DNA from: Acidovorax sp. Leaf78
GTDB taxonomy: Bacteria; Pseudomonadota; Gammaproteobacteria; Burkholderiales; Burkholderiaceae_C
DNA: 64,000 bases
Direction of reading: 5' to 3'
Assembly: GCF_001422735.1 (NCBI RefSeq)
Contig: NZ_LMLZ01000005.1
Coordinates: forward strand, 1 to 64,000
A program made the position numbers and the translations under genes. The stretch's first letter is position 1; the number at the start of each line of letters is the position of its first letter. The notes beneath the pieces are model-generated. The model had not been told where the DNA came from. It was given only the letters and a program-made list of their open reading frames with translations, and ran no database searches. This document shows positions 52,812-63,409 of the stretch, piece by piece.

Positions 52812-53629
52812 GCGCCGTTCTCGCCGTCGACAACGCTGGCACCGCGGCCGTGGCCGACCCCCAACCCCTGCTGAAATTGCAGAACGTCGAGAGTGCCTAC
52901 GGCCCCATCAAGGCCATCCGGGGCGTGAGCCTGCAGGTGCGGCGCGGCGAGATCGCGGCCGTGCTGGGCAGCAACGGCGCGGGCAAGACCACCATCTTGA
53001 AGACCATCAGCGGCATCATCGACCCGCGCAAAGGCACCATCGAATTCCAGGGCCAGGACATCACGGCGCGCGACCCCGCGGCCATCGTGCGCCGGGGCCT
53101 CATGCACGTGCCCGAGGGGCGTGAGGTGTTTGCACTGCTGTCGGTGCGCGACAACCTGCTCATGGGCGCGTACACCCGCAGCGACACCGATGCCGTCGCG
53201 CGCGACATCGAAACGGTGTACGGCTACTTCCCCATCCTCAAGGAGCGTGCCGCGCAGGACGCGGGCCTGCTGTCGGGCGGGCAGCAGCAGATGCTGGCCA
53301 TCTCGCGCGCGCTGATGGCCAACCCCGAGCTCATCCTGCTCGACGAGCCCAGCCTGGGCCTGTCGCCCAAGCTCACCAAGGAAATCTTCGAGATCGTGGT
53401 GCGCATCAACCGCGAGCGCGGCACCACCATCTTGCTGGTGGAGCAGAACGCGAACATGGCGCTCAACGCCTCGGACTACGGCTACGTGCTGGAGAACGGC
53501 CGCATCGTGATGGAAGACAGCTGCGAGCGCCTGCGCGAGAAGGACGACATCAAGGAGTTCTACCTGGGCATGAAGGACGAAGGCGTGCGCGGCGAGCGGC
53601 GGTGGAAGAAGAAAAAAACCTGGAGATAA
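52808..53629 (+). CDS. livF: Branched-chain-type ABC transporter ATPase LivF
   Basis: A 273-residue ATPase. Walker A is GSNGAGKTT, signature LSGGQQQMLAISRAL, Walker B LILLDEPSLGLSP. The basic end (GERRWKKKKTWR) is longer than usual. The next gene, an acyl-CoA synthetase, starts 6 bp after its stop, tying the transporter to acid activation. Confidence 0.93.
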   Translation: MSAVLAVDNAGTAAVADPQPLLKLQNVESAYGPIKAIRGVSLQVRRGEIAAVLGSNGAGKTTILKTISGIIDPRKGTIEFQGQDITARDPAAIVRRGLMHVPEGREVFALLSVRDNLLMGAYTRSDTDAVARDIETVYGYFPILKERAAQDAGLLSGGQQQMLAISRALMANPELILLDEPSLGLSPKLTKEIFEIVVRINRERGTTILLVEQNANMALNASDYGYVLENGRIVMEDSCERLREKDDIKEFYLGMKDEGVRGERRWKKKKTWR

Positions 53630-53635
53630 GTCCAC

Positions 53636-55492
53636 ATGTCGAATCTCTGGGACCTTGATCACATCCAGCCCGCCGGCACCGACGTGCTGGCCGGCAGCAC
53701 CATCTCCGCCATGTTCTGGAACGCGGTGGCATTGCGCGGCCCCAACGTGTGGATGCGGCAAAAGGAGCTGGGCATCTGGAAGAGCTGGACCTGGGACCAG
53801 ACCGCCGAGGCCGTGCGCGAGATCGCGGGCGGGCTCATGGCGCTGGGCTTTGCCCGCGGCGACTGTGCGTCCATCCTGTCGAACACCAACATCGAATGGG
53901 TGCTGGCCGACCTGGCCGTGCTCAGCTGCGGCGGCGTGTCCAACGGCATCTACCCCACCGACGCCGCGGCGCAGGTGCACTATCTGAGCGAAGACTCCGC
54001 CACCACCGTGCTGTTCGTGGAAAACGACGAGCAGCTCGACAAGGCGCTGGAGGTGCGCGCGGGCCTGCCGCTGCTGCGCAGGATCATCGTGTTCGACATG
54101 GAAGGCCTGCGCGGGCTGCAGGACCCTGGCGTCATCAGCCTGCAGGCACTGCGCGACCTGGGCCGCGCCTGGAACCAGCAGAACCCCGACGCGCTCATGC
54201 GCCGCGTGCAGGCCTGCCAGCCCGAAGACGTGGCCATCCTCGTCTACACATCGGGCACCACCGGCAAGCCCAAGGGCGCGATGCACACGCACGCCGCGCT
54301 GGTCTACACCGTGCGCGGCTACAACACGCTGATCTCGCGCACCGACCAGGACGAGGCCATGTGCTTTCTGCCGCTGTGCCACATTGCCGAGCGCATGGGG
54401 GGCGAGTACTTCTCGCTGTACACCGGCTCGCGCCTGAACTTCGTCGAGAACCCCGACACCGTGCCCGAGAACGTGCGCGAGATCGCCCCCACCGTGTTCA
54501 CCGCCGTGCCGCGGGTGTGGGAGAAGTTCTATTCGGGCGTGATGATCGCGCTCAAGGAATCCACCGCGCTGCAGCAGGCGGCGTATGCGTGGTCCATCGG
54601 CGTGGGCACGCGGATCGCCGACCTGGTGCTGGCCGGCCAGCCCGTCGGCGGGCTGCTGAAGCTGCAGTTCCAGCTGGCGCGCTGGCTGGCGCTGAACAAC
54701 GTGCGCAAGCTCATCGGCATCCACCGCGCGCGTTTTCTGGTCACGGGGGCGGCGCCCATCTCGCCCGAACTGGTGAAGTGGTACCTGGCCCTGGGCGTGC
54801 CCATGCTGGAGGTATGGGGCATGACGGAGACCTGCGGCGCGGCCACCGGCGTGCCCGCCAGCCGCATCAAGCCCGGCTCCATCGGCCCTGCGGCGGCCTA
54901 CAACGAGGTGCGCATCGACCCCGCTACCGGCGAGATCCTGGTGCGCGGCCCCAACGTGTTCAAAGGTTATCTCAACCTGCCCGAGAAGACGGCCGAGACC
55001 ATCGACGCCGACGGCTGGCTGCACACGGGCGATGTGGGCACCATCGATGCCGACGGCTACCTGCGCATCACAGACCGCATGAAGGACATCATCATCACGG
55101 CCGGCGGCAAGAACATCACGCCGAGCGAGCTGGAGAACGAGCTCAAGTTCAGCCCCTACGTGACGGACGCAGTGGTCATCGGCGACAAGCTGCCCTACCT
55201 CACCGTGATCATCATGATCGACCAGGAGAACGTGGAGAAGTTTGCGCAGGACAACGACGTGCCGTTCTCCAACTACGCCAGCCTGACGCGTGCGCGCGAG
55301 GTGCAGGACCTGATCCAGGCCGAAATCGACCGCGTGAACACGCAGTTCGCCCGCGTGGAGCAGATCAAGAAGTTCTTCCTCCTCGACACCCAGCTCACGG
55401 CCGAGGACGAAGAACTAACGCCCACCATGAAGCTCAAGCGCAAGCTGGTGCAGCAGAAGTACGCGGCGCAGATCGAGGCGATGTACCGGTAG
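53636..55492 (+). CDS. AMP-dependent acyl-CoA synthetase (long-chain type)
   Basis: A 618-residue adenylate-forming enzyme that converts a carboxylic acid and CoA to acyl-CoA with ATP. The P-loop-like motif is YTSGTTGKPKGAMHTH (near residue 205), then VWGMTETCGA, DGWLHTGDVG and the lysine hinge RMKDIIITAGGKNITPSELE. Length and the FLPLCHIAERMGGEY segment fit the long-chain/FAA1-like group. It starts 6 bp after livF and so belongs to the transporter operon. The true substrate may be fatty, aromatic or cyclic. Confidence 0.92.
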   Translation: MSNLWDLDHIQPAGTDVLAGSTISAMFWNAVALRGPNVWMRQKELGIWKSWTWDQTAEAVREIAGGLMALGFARGDCASILSNTNIEWVLADLAVLSCGGVSNGIYPTDAAAQVHYLSEDSATTVLFVENDEQLDKALEVRAGLPLLRRIIVFDMEGLRGLQDPGVISLQALRDLGRAWNQQNPDALMRRVQACQPEDVAILVYTSGTTGKPKGAMHTHAALVYTVRGYNTLISRTDQDEAMCFLPLCHIAERMGGEYFSLYTGSRLNFVENPDTVPENVREIAPTVFTAVPRVWEKFYSGVMIALKESTALQQAAYAWSIGVGTRIADLVLAGQPVGGLLKLQFQLARWLALNNVRKLIGIHRARFLVTGAAPISPELVKWYLALGVPMLEVWGMTETCGAATGVPASRIKPGSIGPAAAYNEVRIDPATGEILVRGPNVFKGYLNLPEKTAETIDADGWLHTGDVGTIDADGYLRITDRMKDIIITAGGKNITPSELENELKFSPYVTDAVVIGDKLPYLTVIIMIDQENVEKFAQDNDVPFSNYASLTRAREVQDLIQAEIDRVNTQFARVEQIKKFFLLDTQLTAEDEELTPTMKLKRKLVQQKYAAQIEAMYR

Positions 55493-55502
55493 GGGCGGCC
55501 TT

Positions 55503-55618
55503 CGACAAGCTCAGGCTGAACGGGTGGGGGTTGGTGGGTTGGTGGATTGAGGGTTTGTGGATTGAACCCCAAAGCCGTGCAATCACCCCCTACCGTTCGG
55601 GCTGAGCCTGTCGAAGCC
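55503..55618. repeat. Inverted pair of dispersed repeat family C
   Basis: TTCGACAAGCTCAGGCTGAACGG (from about 55502) and CCGTTCGGGCTGAGCCTGTCGAAG (about 55595-55618) face each other across about 75 bp in the gap between the acyl-CoA synthetase and the binding protein. Confidence 0.7.
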
Positions 55619-55729
55619 AGGGCGCACCGCCACCCAGGCCCGCCCCAGATAGGGAAAGTGCTGGTGCCCCACCCCGGGCATCGTTCTATAACGAGCGATC
55701 GTGTTCGATCCAACCGAAGGAGACGTGCC

Positions 55730-56893
55730 ATGAAACTTCATCCCATCGCAGCCCTGGCTGCCATGGCCCTGGCTGCAGGCGCCGCGCATGCACAGGCCAC
55801 CCAGGGCGTGAGCAAGGACACCATCACGCTGGGCTCTATCCAGGATCTGTCGGGCCCGCTGGCGGGCTTTGGCAAGCAGGTGCGGCTGGGCATGATGCTG
55901 CGCGTGGACGAGGCCAACGAGCAAGGCGGCGTGAACGGCCGCAAGCTCGACCTCAAGGTGGAGGACTCGGGCTACGACCCCAAGAAAGCCGTGCTGGCCG
56001 CGCAAAAGCTTGTCAACCAGGACAAGATCTTCATGATGATCGCGCACATCGGCACCGCGCAGAACCTCGCCGCCATGCCGGTGCAGTTCAGCAAGAACGT
56101 GATCAACTTCTTCCCCGTAACGGCCGCGCGCGAAATGTACGAGCCCTTCCACAAGCTCAAGTACTCGTTCGCCGCCACCTACTACGACCAGATCCGCCTG
56201 GCCGCCCCCAAGCTCATCAAGGAGAAAGACGCCAAGAAGGTCTGCACCATCTACCAGGACGATGAGTTCGGCCTGGAGGTGATGCGCGGCGGCGAGGCGG
56301 CGCTCAAGTCCATCGGCATGGAATTCGCAGAGAAGACCTCGTACAAGCGCGGCGCCACCGACTTCTCGTCCCAGGTCGCCAAGATGAAGTCCTCGGGCTG
56401 CGACTTCGTGATCCTGGGCACCATCATCCGCGAGACCATCGGCACTATCGGCGAGTCGCGCAAGACGGGCTTCAACCCCACCTTCCTCGGGTCCAGTGCC
56501 GCCTACACCGACCTCATCCACAAGCTGGGCGGCAAGCCCATGGACGGGCTGTACGCCACCATGACGGTGCAGCACCCCTACCTGGACGAAGCCAGCCAGC
56601 CCATCCGCTTCTGGGCCAACAAGTACAAGACCAAGTTCAACGAAGACCCCACCGTGTTCTCGGTCTATGGCTACGGCGCGGTGGACGCCTTCATCAAGGC
56701 CGCGCAAAAGGCGGGCACGGGCCTGACCACCGACAGCTTCATCAAGGCCATGGACACCATGGTGATCCCGCCCGACATGTTCGGCAGCGCCGAGGCTTCC
56801 TACGGCCCGCAAAAGCGCCTGGGCAGCGACCTGTCGCGCCTGTCGCAGATCACCGACGGCAAGTGGAAGGTGGTGTCGGACTACGTGAAGTAG
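55730..56893 (+). CDS. Liv-type ABC transporter substrate-binding protein
   Basis: A 387-residue periplasmic protein of the Peripla_BP_6 (LivJ-like) family. The signal peptide is KLHPIAALAAMALAAGAAHA (cut near residue 21). Core motifs are LGSIQDLSGPLAGFGKQVRLG, VEDSGYDPKKAVLAAQKLV and YQDDEFGLEVMRGGEAAL. A GAAGGAGA ribosome-binding site precedes ATG 55730. It supplies substrate to LivHMGF; acyl-CoA genes on both sides suggest an organic acid ligand. A strong terminator follows. Confidence 0.93.
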   Translation: MKLHPIAALAAMALAAGAAHAQATQGVSKDTITLGSIQDLSGPLAGFGKQVRLGMMLRVDEANEQGGVNGRKLDLKVEDSGYDPKKAVLAAQKLVNQDKIFMMIAHIGTAQNLAAMPVQFSKNVINFFPVTAAREMYEPFHKLKYSFAATYYDQIRLAAPKLIKEKDAKKVCTIYQDDEFGLEVMRGGEAALKSIGMEFAEKTSYKRGATDFSSQVAKMKSSGCDFVILGTIIRETIGTIGESRKTGFNPTFLGSSAAYTDLIHKLGGKPMDGLYATMTVQHPYLDEASQPIRFWANKYKTKFNEDPTVFSVYGYGAVDAFIKAAQKAGTGLTTDSFIKAMDTMVIPPDMFGSAEASYGPQKRLGSDLSRLSQITDGKWKVVSDYVK

Positions 56894-56915
56894 CCGCGCC
56901 CCGGCTTCGCCCCCC

Positions 56916-56938
56916 AAGCCGCCCCGGGGCGGCTTTTT
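56916..56938 (+). terminator. Intrinsic terminator after the binding protein
   Basis: GCCGCCCC (56918-56925) is followed directly by GGGGCGGC (56926-56933) and TTTTT, with AA before. It lies 22 bp after the binding-protein stop. Confidence 0.88.
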
Positions 56939-57015
56939 CATTCGGGGGTGCGCCCGGGCCTGGACAGTGGCAGAATTTAACCAAGCAGTAACTTTGCAAA
57001 AATAGGATCGCCGCA

Positions 57016-58179
57016 ATGATCGACCGCACCCTCTTCCAGAGCGACCACCTGGCGTTTGCCGACAGCTTCCGCCGCTTCATCGACAAGGAAGTGGTGCCCC
57101 ACCACGCCGCCTGGGAAGACCAAGGCTACGTGGCGCGCGAGGTATGGAGCCAGGCGGGGGCCAACGGCTTCTTGTGCATGAGCCTGCCCGAGGAATACGG
57201 CGGCGCCGGGGCCGACAAGCTCTATTCGGTGGCGCAGATGGAAGAGCTGGCGCGCGCCGGCACCACCGGCATCGGCTTCGGGTTGCACAGCGAGATCGTC
57301 GCGCCGTACATCCTGCACTACGGCACCGAAGCGCAAAAGCGCCGCTACCTGCCGCCAATGGCCAGCGGCGCGGTGGTGGGCGCCATCGCCATGAGCGAGC
57401 CCGCCGCCGGCAGCGACCTGCAGGGCATCAAGACCACCGCCCTGAAGAGTGCCGACGGATCGCACTATGTGCTCAACGGCAGCAAGACCTTCATCACCAA
57501 CGGCTGGCACGCCGACCTGGTGATCGTGGTCGCCAAGACCGACCCGGCGGCCGGGGCCAAGGGCACCAGCCTCTTCTTGGTGGAGCGCGGCATGCCCGGC
57601 TTTGAAAAAGGACAGCGCCTCAAAAAAATGGGCATGAAGGCGCAGGACACCTCCGAGCTGTTCTTCACCGACGTGAAGGTGCCCGCCGACAACCTGCTGG
57701 GCGGCCCCGCCATGGAAGGCCGTGGCTTCATCTGCCTGATGGAGCAGTTGCCCTGGGAGCGCCTGCAGATCGCCATCACCGCCGTGTCCGCCGCGCAGGC
57801 CGCCATCGACTGGACAGTGGACTATGTGAAGGACCGCAAGGTCTTCGGCCAGAGCGTGGCCTCATTCCAGAACACCCGCCACACCCTGGCCGAGCTGCAG
57901 ACCCAGGTGCAGGTGGCGCGCGTGTTCGTCGACAAATGCTGCGAGCTGATCACGCGCGATCAACTCGACACCCAGACCGCCAGCATGGCCAAGTACTGGA
58001 CCACCGACCTGCAGTGCAAGGTGATGGACGAGTGCGTGCAGCTCTTCGGCGGCTACGGCTATATGTGGGAATACCCCATCACCCGCGCCTATGCCGATGC
58101 GCGCGTGCAGCGCATCTACGGCGGCACCAACGAGATCATGAAAGAGGTGATTGCGCGTGCGATGGGCCTGGGCAAGTAA
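57016..58179 (+). CDS. Acyl-CoA dehydrogenase
   Basis: A 387-residue FAD-dependent enzyme that introduces the first double bond into acyl-CoA. Hallmarks seen are AIAMSEPAAGSDLQGIKTTA, GSKTFITNGWHADLVIVVAKT, QLFGGYGYMWEYPITRAYAD and RIYGGTNEIMKEVIARAMG. It follows a terminator and has its own start region; downstream a small leftward gene separates it from the thiolase. Supplies the first step of the beta-oxidation set in this block. Confidence 0.94.
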   Translation: MIDRTLFQSDHLAFADSFRRFIDKEVVPHHAAWEDQGYVAREVWSQAGANGFLCMSLPEEYGGAGADKLYSVAQMEELARAGTTGIGFGLHSEIVAPYILHYGTEAQKRRYLPPMASGAVVGAIAMSEPAAGSDLQGIKTTALKSADGSHYVLNGSKTFITNGWHADLVIVVAKTDPAAGAKGTSLFLVERGMPGFEKGQRLKKMGMKAQDTSELFFTDVKVPADNLLGGPAMEGRGFICLMEQLPWERLQIAITAVSAAQAAIDWTVDYVKDRKVFGQSVASFQNTRHTLAELQTQVQVARVFVDKCCELITRDQLDTQTASMAKYWTTDLQCKVMDECVQLFGGYGYMWEYPITRAYADARVQRIYGGTNEIMKEVIARAMGLGK

Positions 58180-58256
58180 CACAACGCGCAAGACAACGTG
58201 AACCCGCCCCGTACCCACCTTGGCTCCCTCGGCCTCGCGTTCAGCCATCCCCTGCC

Positions 58257-58308
58257 GTTCAAGCTGAACTTGTCGACACCCCGCGCGGCGCATCGACAAG
58301 CTCAGCGT
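58257..58308. repeat. Dispersed repeat family C pair
   Basis: CGTTCAAGCTGAACTTGTCGAC and CGACAAGCTCAGCGTGATCGG face each other in the gap between the acyl-CoA dehydrogenase and the small leftward gene. Confidence 0.55.
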
Positions 58309-58361
58309 GATCGGCTTCTATGGTGGGAAGGCCAATGGGTATCCGCGGGCGCCGAACGCCT

Positions 58362-58664
58362 CTACAGGTACCAGGCGGCGCGGGCTTCTTCAGGGCTGAG
58401 CGGCGCGCCGGGGCGGCGGTCGGTGACATTCACCCAGGACCGGACGCCCTGGCTGCCACTGAGGGCCCGCATCAGCAGCAAACCCGCGCCGATGCCGCGA
58501 ATGGCCGCCGCGCCGGGACTGGGCGCCATGAAGGCCGCCACCGCCAGAGCGCTGGAGGCCGCCAGCGCCACATGGTGCTCCAGCGCAAAACCTTCACGCG
58601 TGTCGTCGTATTCCACAGCGCCACGGACCATGCGCTGCAAGGCAGAGGATGTATTTCGTTTCAT
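58362..58664 (-). CDS. Small hypothetical membrane-associated protein (100 aa)
   Basis: I do not recognise this protein. It has 100 residues with one or two hydrophobic stretches (HHVALAASSALAVAAFMA and AIRGIGAGLLLMRALSG). The ATG at 58664 (MKRNTSSALQRM) is chosen over in-frame starts that would reach 58754. It lies leftward between two rightward beta-oxidation genes. Codon use is similar to its neighbours. Confidence 0.55.
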   Translation of the reverse strand: MKRNTSSALQRMVRGAVEYDDTREGFALEHHVALAASSALAVAAFMAPSPGAAAIRGIGAGLLLMRALSGSQGVRSWVNVTDRRPGAPLSPEEARAAWYL

Positions 58665-58839
58665 AGCCAAAATTGAGAAAGCAACGACCGAAAGATAGTG
58701 CAAAAACCGCCGCACCGGCGTCAGAGAGCGTGCTGTCGTGGTGTGAGCCACCAATCACCGCGCCTTGCCGCGGGCAAGGTCAGCTTTGCCAGCGTGCGCG
58801 CCTTCACCGAACCATGTCAGAGACCACCGGAGACCATTC

Positions 58840-60045
<1,206 letters not shown>

Positions 60046-60070
60046 TTGACGGGCAGGAGACAAGAACATC

Positions 60071-62242
60071 ATGCAAACCATCCGCTACGAACTCATCCCC
60101 GCCCAGGGCACCGAAGGCCAGGTCGCCGTCATCACATTCGACGAAGCCAACTCCCCCGTCAACACCATGTGCCGCCAGTGGCAGCAAGAGCTGGGCGAGG
60201 TCACCGCCCAGGTGGTGGCAGACCGCGAGCGCCTGGGCGCCGCGCTCAAGGGCATCGTCCTTGCATCCGCCAAGACCAGCTTCTTTGCGGGCGCCGATCT
60301 GAAAGCCACCATGCGCCTGACACCCGCCGACGCGCCTGCCGCGTTCAGCGAGATCGAGCGCATGAAGGCGCACTTTCGCACGCTCGAAACACTGGGCATC
60401 CCCGTGGTGGCCTGCCTCAACGGCGCGGCGCTGGGCGGTGGGTGGGAGGTGGCCCTGGTCGCCCACTACCGCATCGCCGTGGCCGACCCCAAGATCCAGT
60501 TCGGCCTGCCCGAGGTCACGCTGGGCCTGATGCCCGGCGCCACCGGCGTGACCAAGATGACGCGCCTGCTGGGCCTGATGGGCGCACAGCCCTACGTGCT
60601 GGAAGGCAAGCTCTTCAACCCCGCCGAGGCGCTGGACCTGCAACTGGTGCACGAGCTGGTGGCCACGCGCGAGCAACTGCTGCCCGCCGCCCTGGCCCAC
60701 ATCGCCACCCACCCGCACGCCGTGCAGCCGTGGGACGACAAGCATTACAAGATGCCCGGCGGCACGCCCGCCAACCCCAAGATCGCCAGCGCCCTGACGG
60801 TAGCGCCCGCCATGCTCAAGAAGACCACGCGTGGCCGCTACCCTGCGCCCGAGGCGGCCCTCGCCGCCATGGTCGAAGGCGCGATGGTGGACTACGACAC
60901 CGCCCTGCGCATCGAAAGCCGCTACCTCGCCCGCCTGATGACCGGCCCCGTGGCGCGCAACATGATCAACACGTTCTTCTTCGACATGAACGCGATCAAG
61001 AGCGGCAAGTCGCGCCCGGGCTCAGCCCCGCGCTACAAGCCGCAAAAGGTCGGCATCCTGGGCGCCGGCATGATGGGCGCCGGCATCGCCTGGGCCCAGG
61101 CCAGCCGGGGCATCGCCACCGTGCTCAAGGACGTGAGCGCGGAAAAGGCCGAGGCCGGCAAGGCCTACAGCACCAAGCTCGCACAAGCCCGCGTGGACAA
61201 AGGCCGCATGACGACCGAGGCGCAGCAAGCGCTGCTCTCGCGCATCACGCCCACCGCCAGCGCGGCCGACCTGGCGGGCTGCGACCTCATCATCGAAGCC
61301 GTGTTCGAAAGCCGCGACCTCAAGGCCCAGGTCACGCGCGAGGCCGAGCCGCAACTCGCGCCCGGCGGGTTCTTTTCCAGCAACACCTCCACCCTGCCCA
61401 TCAGCGGCCTGGCCACGGCCAGCAGCCGGCCCGAGAAGTTTGTCGGCATCCACTTCTTCAGCCCCGTGGACAAGATGAAGCTGGTAGAAATCATCCGCGG
61501 CAAACAGACGGACGACAAGACCGTGGCCCGCGCGTTCGACTACGTGCAGGCCCTGGGCAAGGTGCCCATCGTGGTCAACGACGCGCGCGGCTTCTACACC
61601 AGCCGCACCTTCGGCACCTACGTGATGGAAGGCGCCGCCATGCTGGGCGAAGGCATCCCCGCCGCTGCGATTGAAAACGCCGCCCTGCAGGCCGGCCTGC
61701 CCGTGGGGCCGCTGGCCGTGCTGGACGAAACCGCGCTCACCTTGAGCGTGCACGTGCTGGACCAGACGCGCGCGGACTACGCGGCGGAAGGCAAAACCTA
61801 CACCGCCACGCCCGGCGAGCTGCTGGTGGAGCGCATGGTCAAAGAGCTGAAACGCCCCGGCCGTGCGGGCGGCGGTGGTTTTTACGACTACCCCGCAGGC
61901 GCCAGGAAGCACCTGTGGCCGAAGTTGAAACCTTTGTTCGAAAAGCCCGGCGTGGCGTGGAGCGTGCAGGAGATTCAGGACCGGCTGCTCTACCGTCAGG
62001 CCATCGAGACTGCGCGTTGCTTGGCGGAGGGGGTGCTGACCAGTGTGCATGACGCGAACATTGGGTCGATCTTTGGGATTGGGTTTCCGGCTTGGACGGG
62101 GGGGGCTATGCAGTTTGTCTATGGAATGGGCGTGAAGGCATTCCTCAAGCGGTCGGATGAACTGGCGGCGACGTACGGGGCGGGGTTCGTTGTGGAAGCA
62201 AAAGCCCGAGATGCCCTTCGAGACTTTCAGCCCACCTATTGA
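60071..62242 (+). CDS. fadJ: FadJ-type trifunctional enoyl-CoA hydratase / 3-hydroxyacyl-CoA dehydrogenase
   Basis: A 723-residue fusion. N-terminal enoyl-CoA hydratase domain (about residues 1-290): SAKTSFFAGADLKA, CLNGAALGGGWEVAL with the catalytic Glu region, and GLPEVTLGLMPGATG. Then the NAD-binding domain (about 315-500): GILGAGMMGAGIAWA and IHFFSPVDKMKLVEIIRG. The C-terminal 3HCDH domain follows. AGGAG lies 12 bp before the ATG. It forms a thiolase-FadJ pair. From about 62000 the glycine codons change from mostly GGC to mostly GGG. Confidence 0.94.
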   Translation: MQTIRYELIPAQGTEGQVAVITFDEANSPVNTMCRQWQQELGEVTAQVVADRERLGAALKGIVLASAKTSFFAGADLKATMRLTPADAPAAFSEIERMKAHFRTLETLGIPVVACLNGAALGGGWEVALVAHYRIAVADPKIQFGLPEVTLGLMPGATGVTKMTRLLGLMGAQPYVLEGKLFNPAEALDLQLVHELVATREQLLPAALAHIATHPHAVQPWDDKHYKMPGGTPANPKIASALTVAPAMLKKTTRGRYPAPEAALAAMVEGAMVDYDTALRIESRYLARLMTGPVARNMINTFFFDMNAIKSGKSRPGSAPRYKPQKVGILGAGMMGAGIAWAQASRGIATVLKDVSAEKAEAGKAYSTKLAQARVDKGRMTTEAQQALLSRITPTASAADLAGCDLIIEAVFESRDLKAQVTREAEPQLAPGGFFSSNTSTLPISGLATASSRPEKFVGIHFFSPVDKMKLVEIIRGKQTDDKTVARAFDYVQALGKVPIVVNDARGFYTSRTFGTYVMEGAAMLGEGIPAAAIENAALQAGLPVGPLAVLDETALTLSVHVLDQTRADYAAEGKTYTATPGELLVERMVKELKRPGRAGGGGFYDYPAGARKHLWPKLKPLFEKPGVAWSVQEIQDRLLYRQAIETARCLAEGVLTSVHDANIGSIFGIGFPAWTGGAMQFVYGMGVKAFLKRSDELAATYGAGFVVEAKARDALRDFQPTY

Positions 62243-62259
62243 TCGACCTTGTTTCATTC

Positions 62260-62336
62260 GAACCGGATAGCTGAAGGCACTCGCTTCTGGCACACCAAAC
62301 GCATCACCGACCATTTGCCCTATCCGCTGGTTCGGT
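62260..62336. other. Widely spaced inverted repeat between fadJ and the LysE gene
   Basis: CGAACCGGATAG (about 62260-62271) and CTATCCGCTGGTTCG (about 62322-62336) are complementary with a 3-nt bulge. The two genes are convergent here, so it may form a long terminator-like stem, but there is no T-tract. Confidence 0.4.
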
Positions 62337-62433
62337 GTTGTGGAGAACACCCACCACAGCCCTGCTCTGCGCTGTGCTGCGCAGTGCGGGAAGCACCACG
62401 TCTTTCAGCGTGAAGCGTCCGCCGCCATGGCGC

Positions 62434-63075
62434 TTACCGCGCCACCATCCGCAACCCCAGCGCAATGAACACCGTGCCTGCCAGCCGGTCCAGCCATACA
62501 CCCACCCGCGGCTTGCGGTGGATCCACCCACCGACCCTGCCTGAGAAGTAGCCCAGCAACCCGAACAGCACCGCCGCCTGCGCCGTGAACAGCAGCCCCA
62601 GCAAGCCCAGCTGCAGCTCCATGCCGCCGCGCGATGCATCCACGAACTGCGGCAGGAACGACAGGAAGAACAGCACGACCTTGGGGTTGATGGCGTTGGC
62701 TATCAGGCCCTTGGAGAAGGTGCGGCCGAGCGATTCAGCAGCGGGTTGGCTGCTGGAGCTGCCATGGGCGCCTTCGATGCGCACTGCGCCTGCGTGGCGC
62801 AGGGCCTGGGTGCCAAGCCAGATCAGGTAGGCACCACCCGCCCACTTGAGCGCCGTGAAGGCCACTGGCGATGCGGCCAGGATAGCGCCTACGCCAATGA
62901 CGGCCAGCACGGTATGGCTGAGGCAACCCAATGCGCAACCCAGGCCAAACACGATGCCAGCGCGGCGGCCTTTGGACATGCCGACGCTGAGCACCATGAG
63001 GTTGTCGGGACCGGGCGTGGCTGTGAGCATTACGGCGGTGAGAAGAAACGCGATGGCCTGGGCGGTGGTCAACAT
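62434..63075 (-). CDS. LysE/RhtB family amino-acid exporter
   Basis: A 213-residue membrane protein with about six hydrophobic segments. The family start FLLTAVMLTATPGPDNLMVLSVGMSKGRRAG and the middle block KGLIANAINPKVVLFFLSFLPQF are diagnostic of the LysE/RhtB translocators, which export amino acids. A Ser/Gln-rich cytosolic linker (GAHGSSSSQPAAES) separates the halves. ATG 63075 chosen; upstream in-frame sequence does not resemble the family. Confidence 0.9.
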   Translation of the reverse strand: MLTTAQAIAFLLTAVMLTATPGPDNLMVLSVGMSKGRRAGIVFGLGCALGCLSHTVLAVIGVGAILAASPVAFTALKWAGGAYLIWLGTQALRHAGAVRIEGAHGSSSSQPAAESLGRTFSKGLIANAINPKVVLFFLSFLPQFVDASRGGMELQLGLLGLLFTAQAAVLFGLLGYFSGRVGGWIHRKPRVGVWLDRLAGTVFIALGLRMVAR

Positions 63076-63409
63076 GGTGGTGGCTGCCTGGTTTTTTTTG
63101 GCTGGCCGGGGCAGACGGTGACAGTGATGGGGATGGTGGTGTGCTGAGGCTTGCCCTGAATGTCCAAGGCATCGCAGCAAACCGAATACTATCCAATCAA
63201 TAGCATTCGTTCCTTTACAAACCAGCGGCAGAGGCCTGAAAAGATGGAAGCTGGGCCTGCCAACGCCCGCCGCTTGGGCTGCAGGTCCAGATGCCAGGCT
63301 GCTTCCGGGGGCCGAAGGACCCGCAGCCCCGCCGACCACCACCCGTGGCTGTATCGGAGCCGGGCGGATGCCCCGTCCGGCAGATACGGGCCCGGCCAGC
63401 TCGCCGCCA
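63076..63409. other. 334-bp gene-free stretch
   Basis: It holds the upstream region of the LysE-family gene and the downstream region of the RTX-type gene. A fragment like repeat family B (CCAATCAATAGCATTCG) lies near 63191. No gene or clear terminator was recognised. Confidence 0.5.

Noticed and set aside
50019-53629. livHMGF as a genuine leucine/isoleucine/valine importer
   Set aside because: Not excluded, but the directly linked acyl-CoA synthetase and beta-oxidation genes make an organic acid substrate more likely; symbols denote family only.
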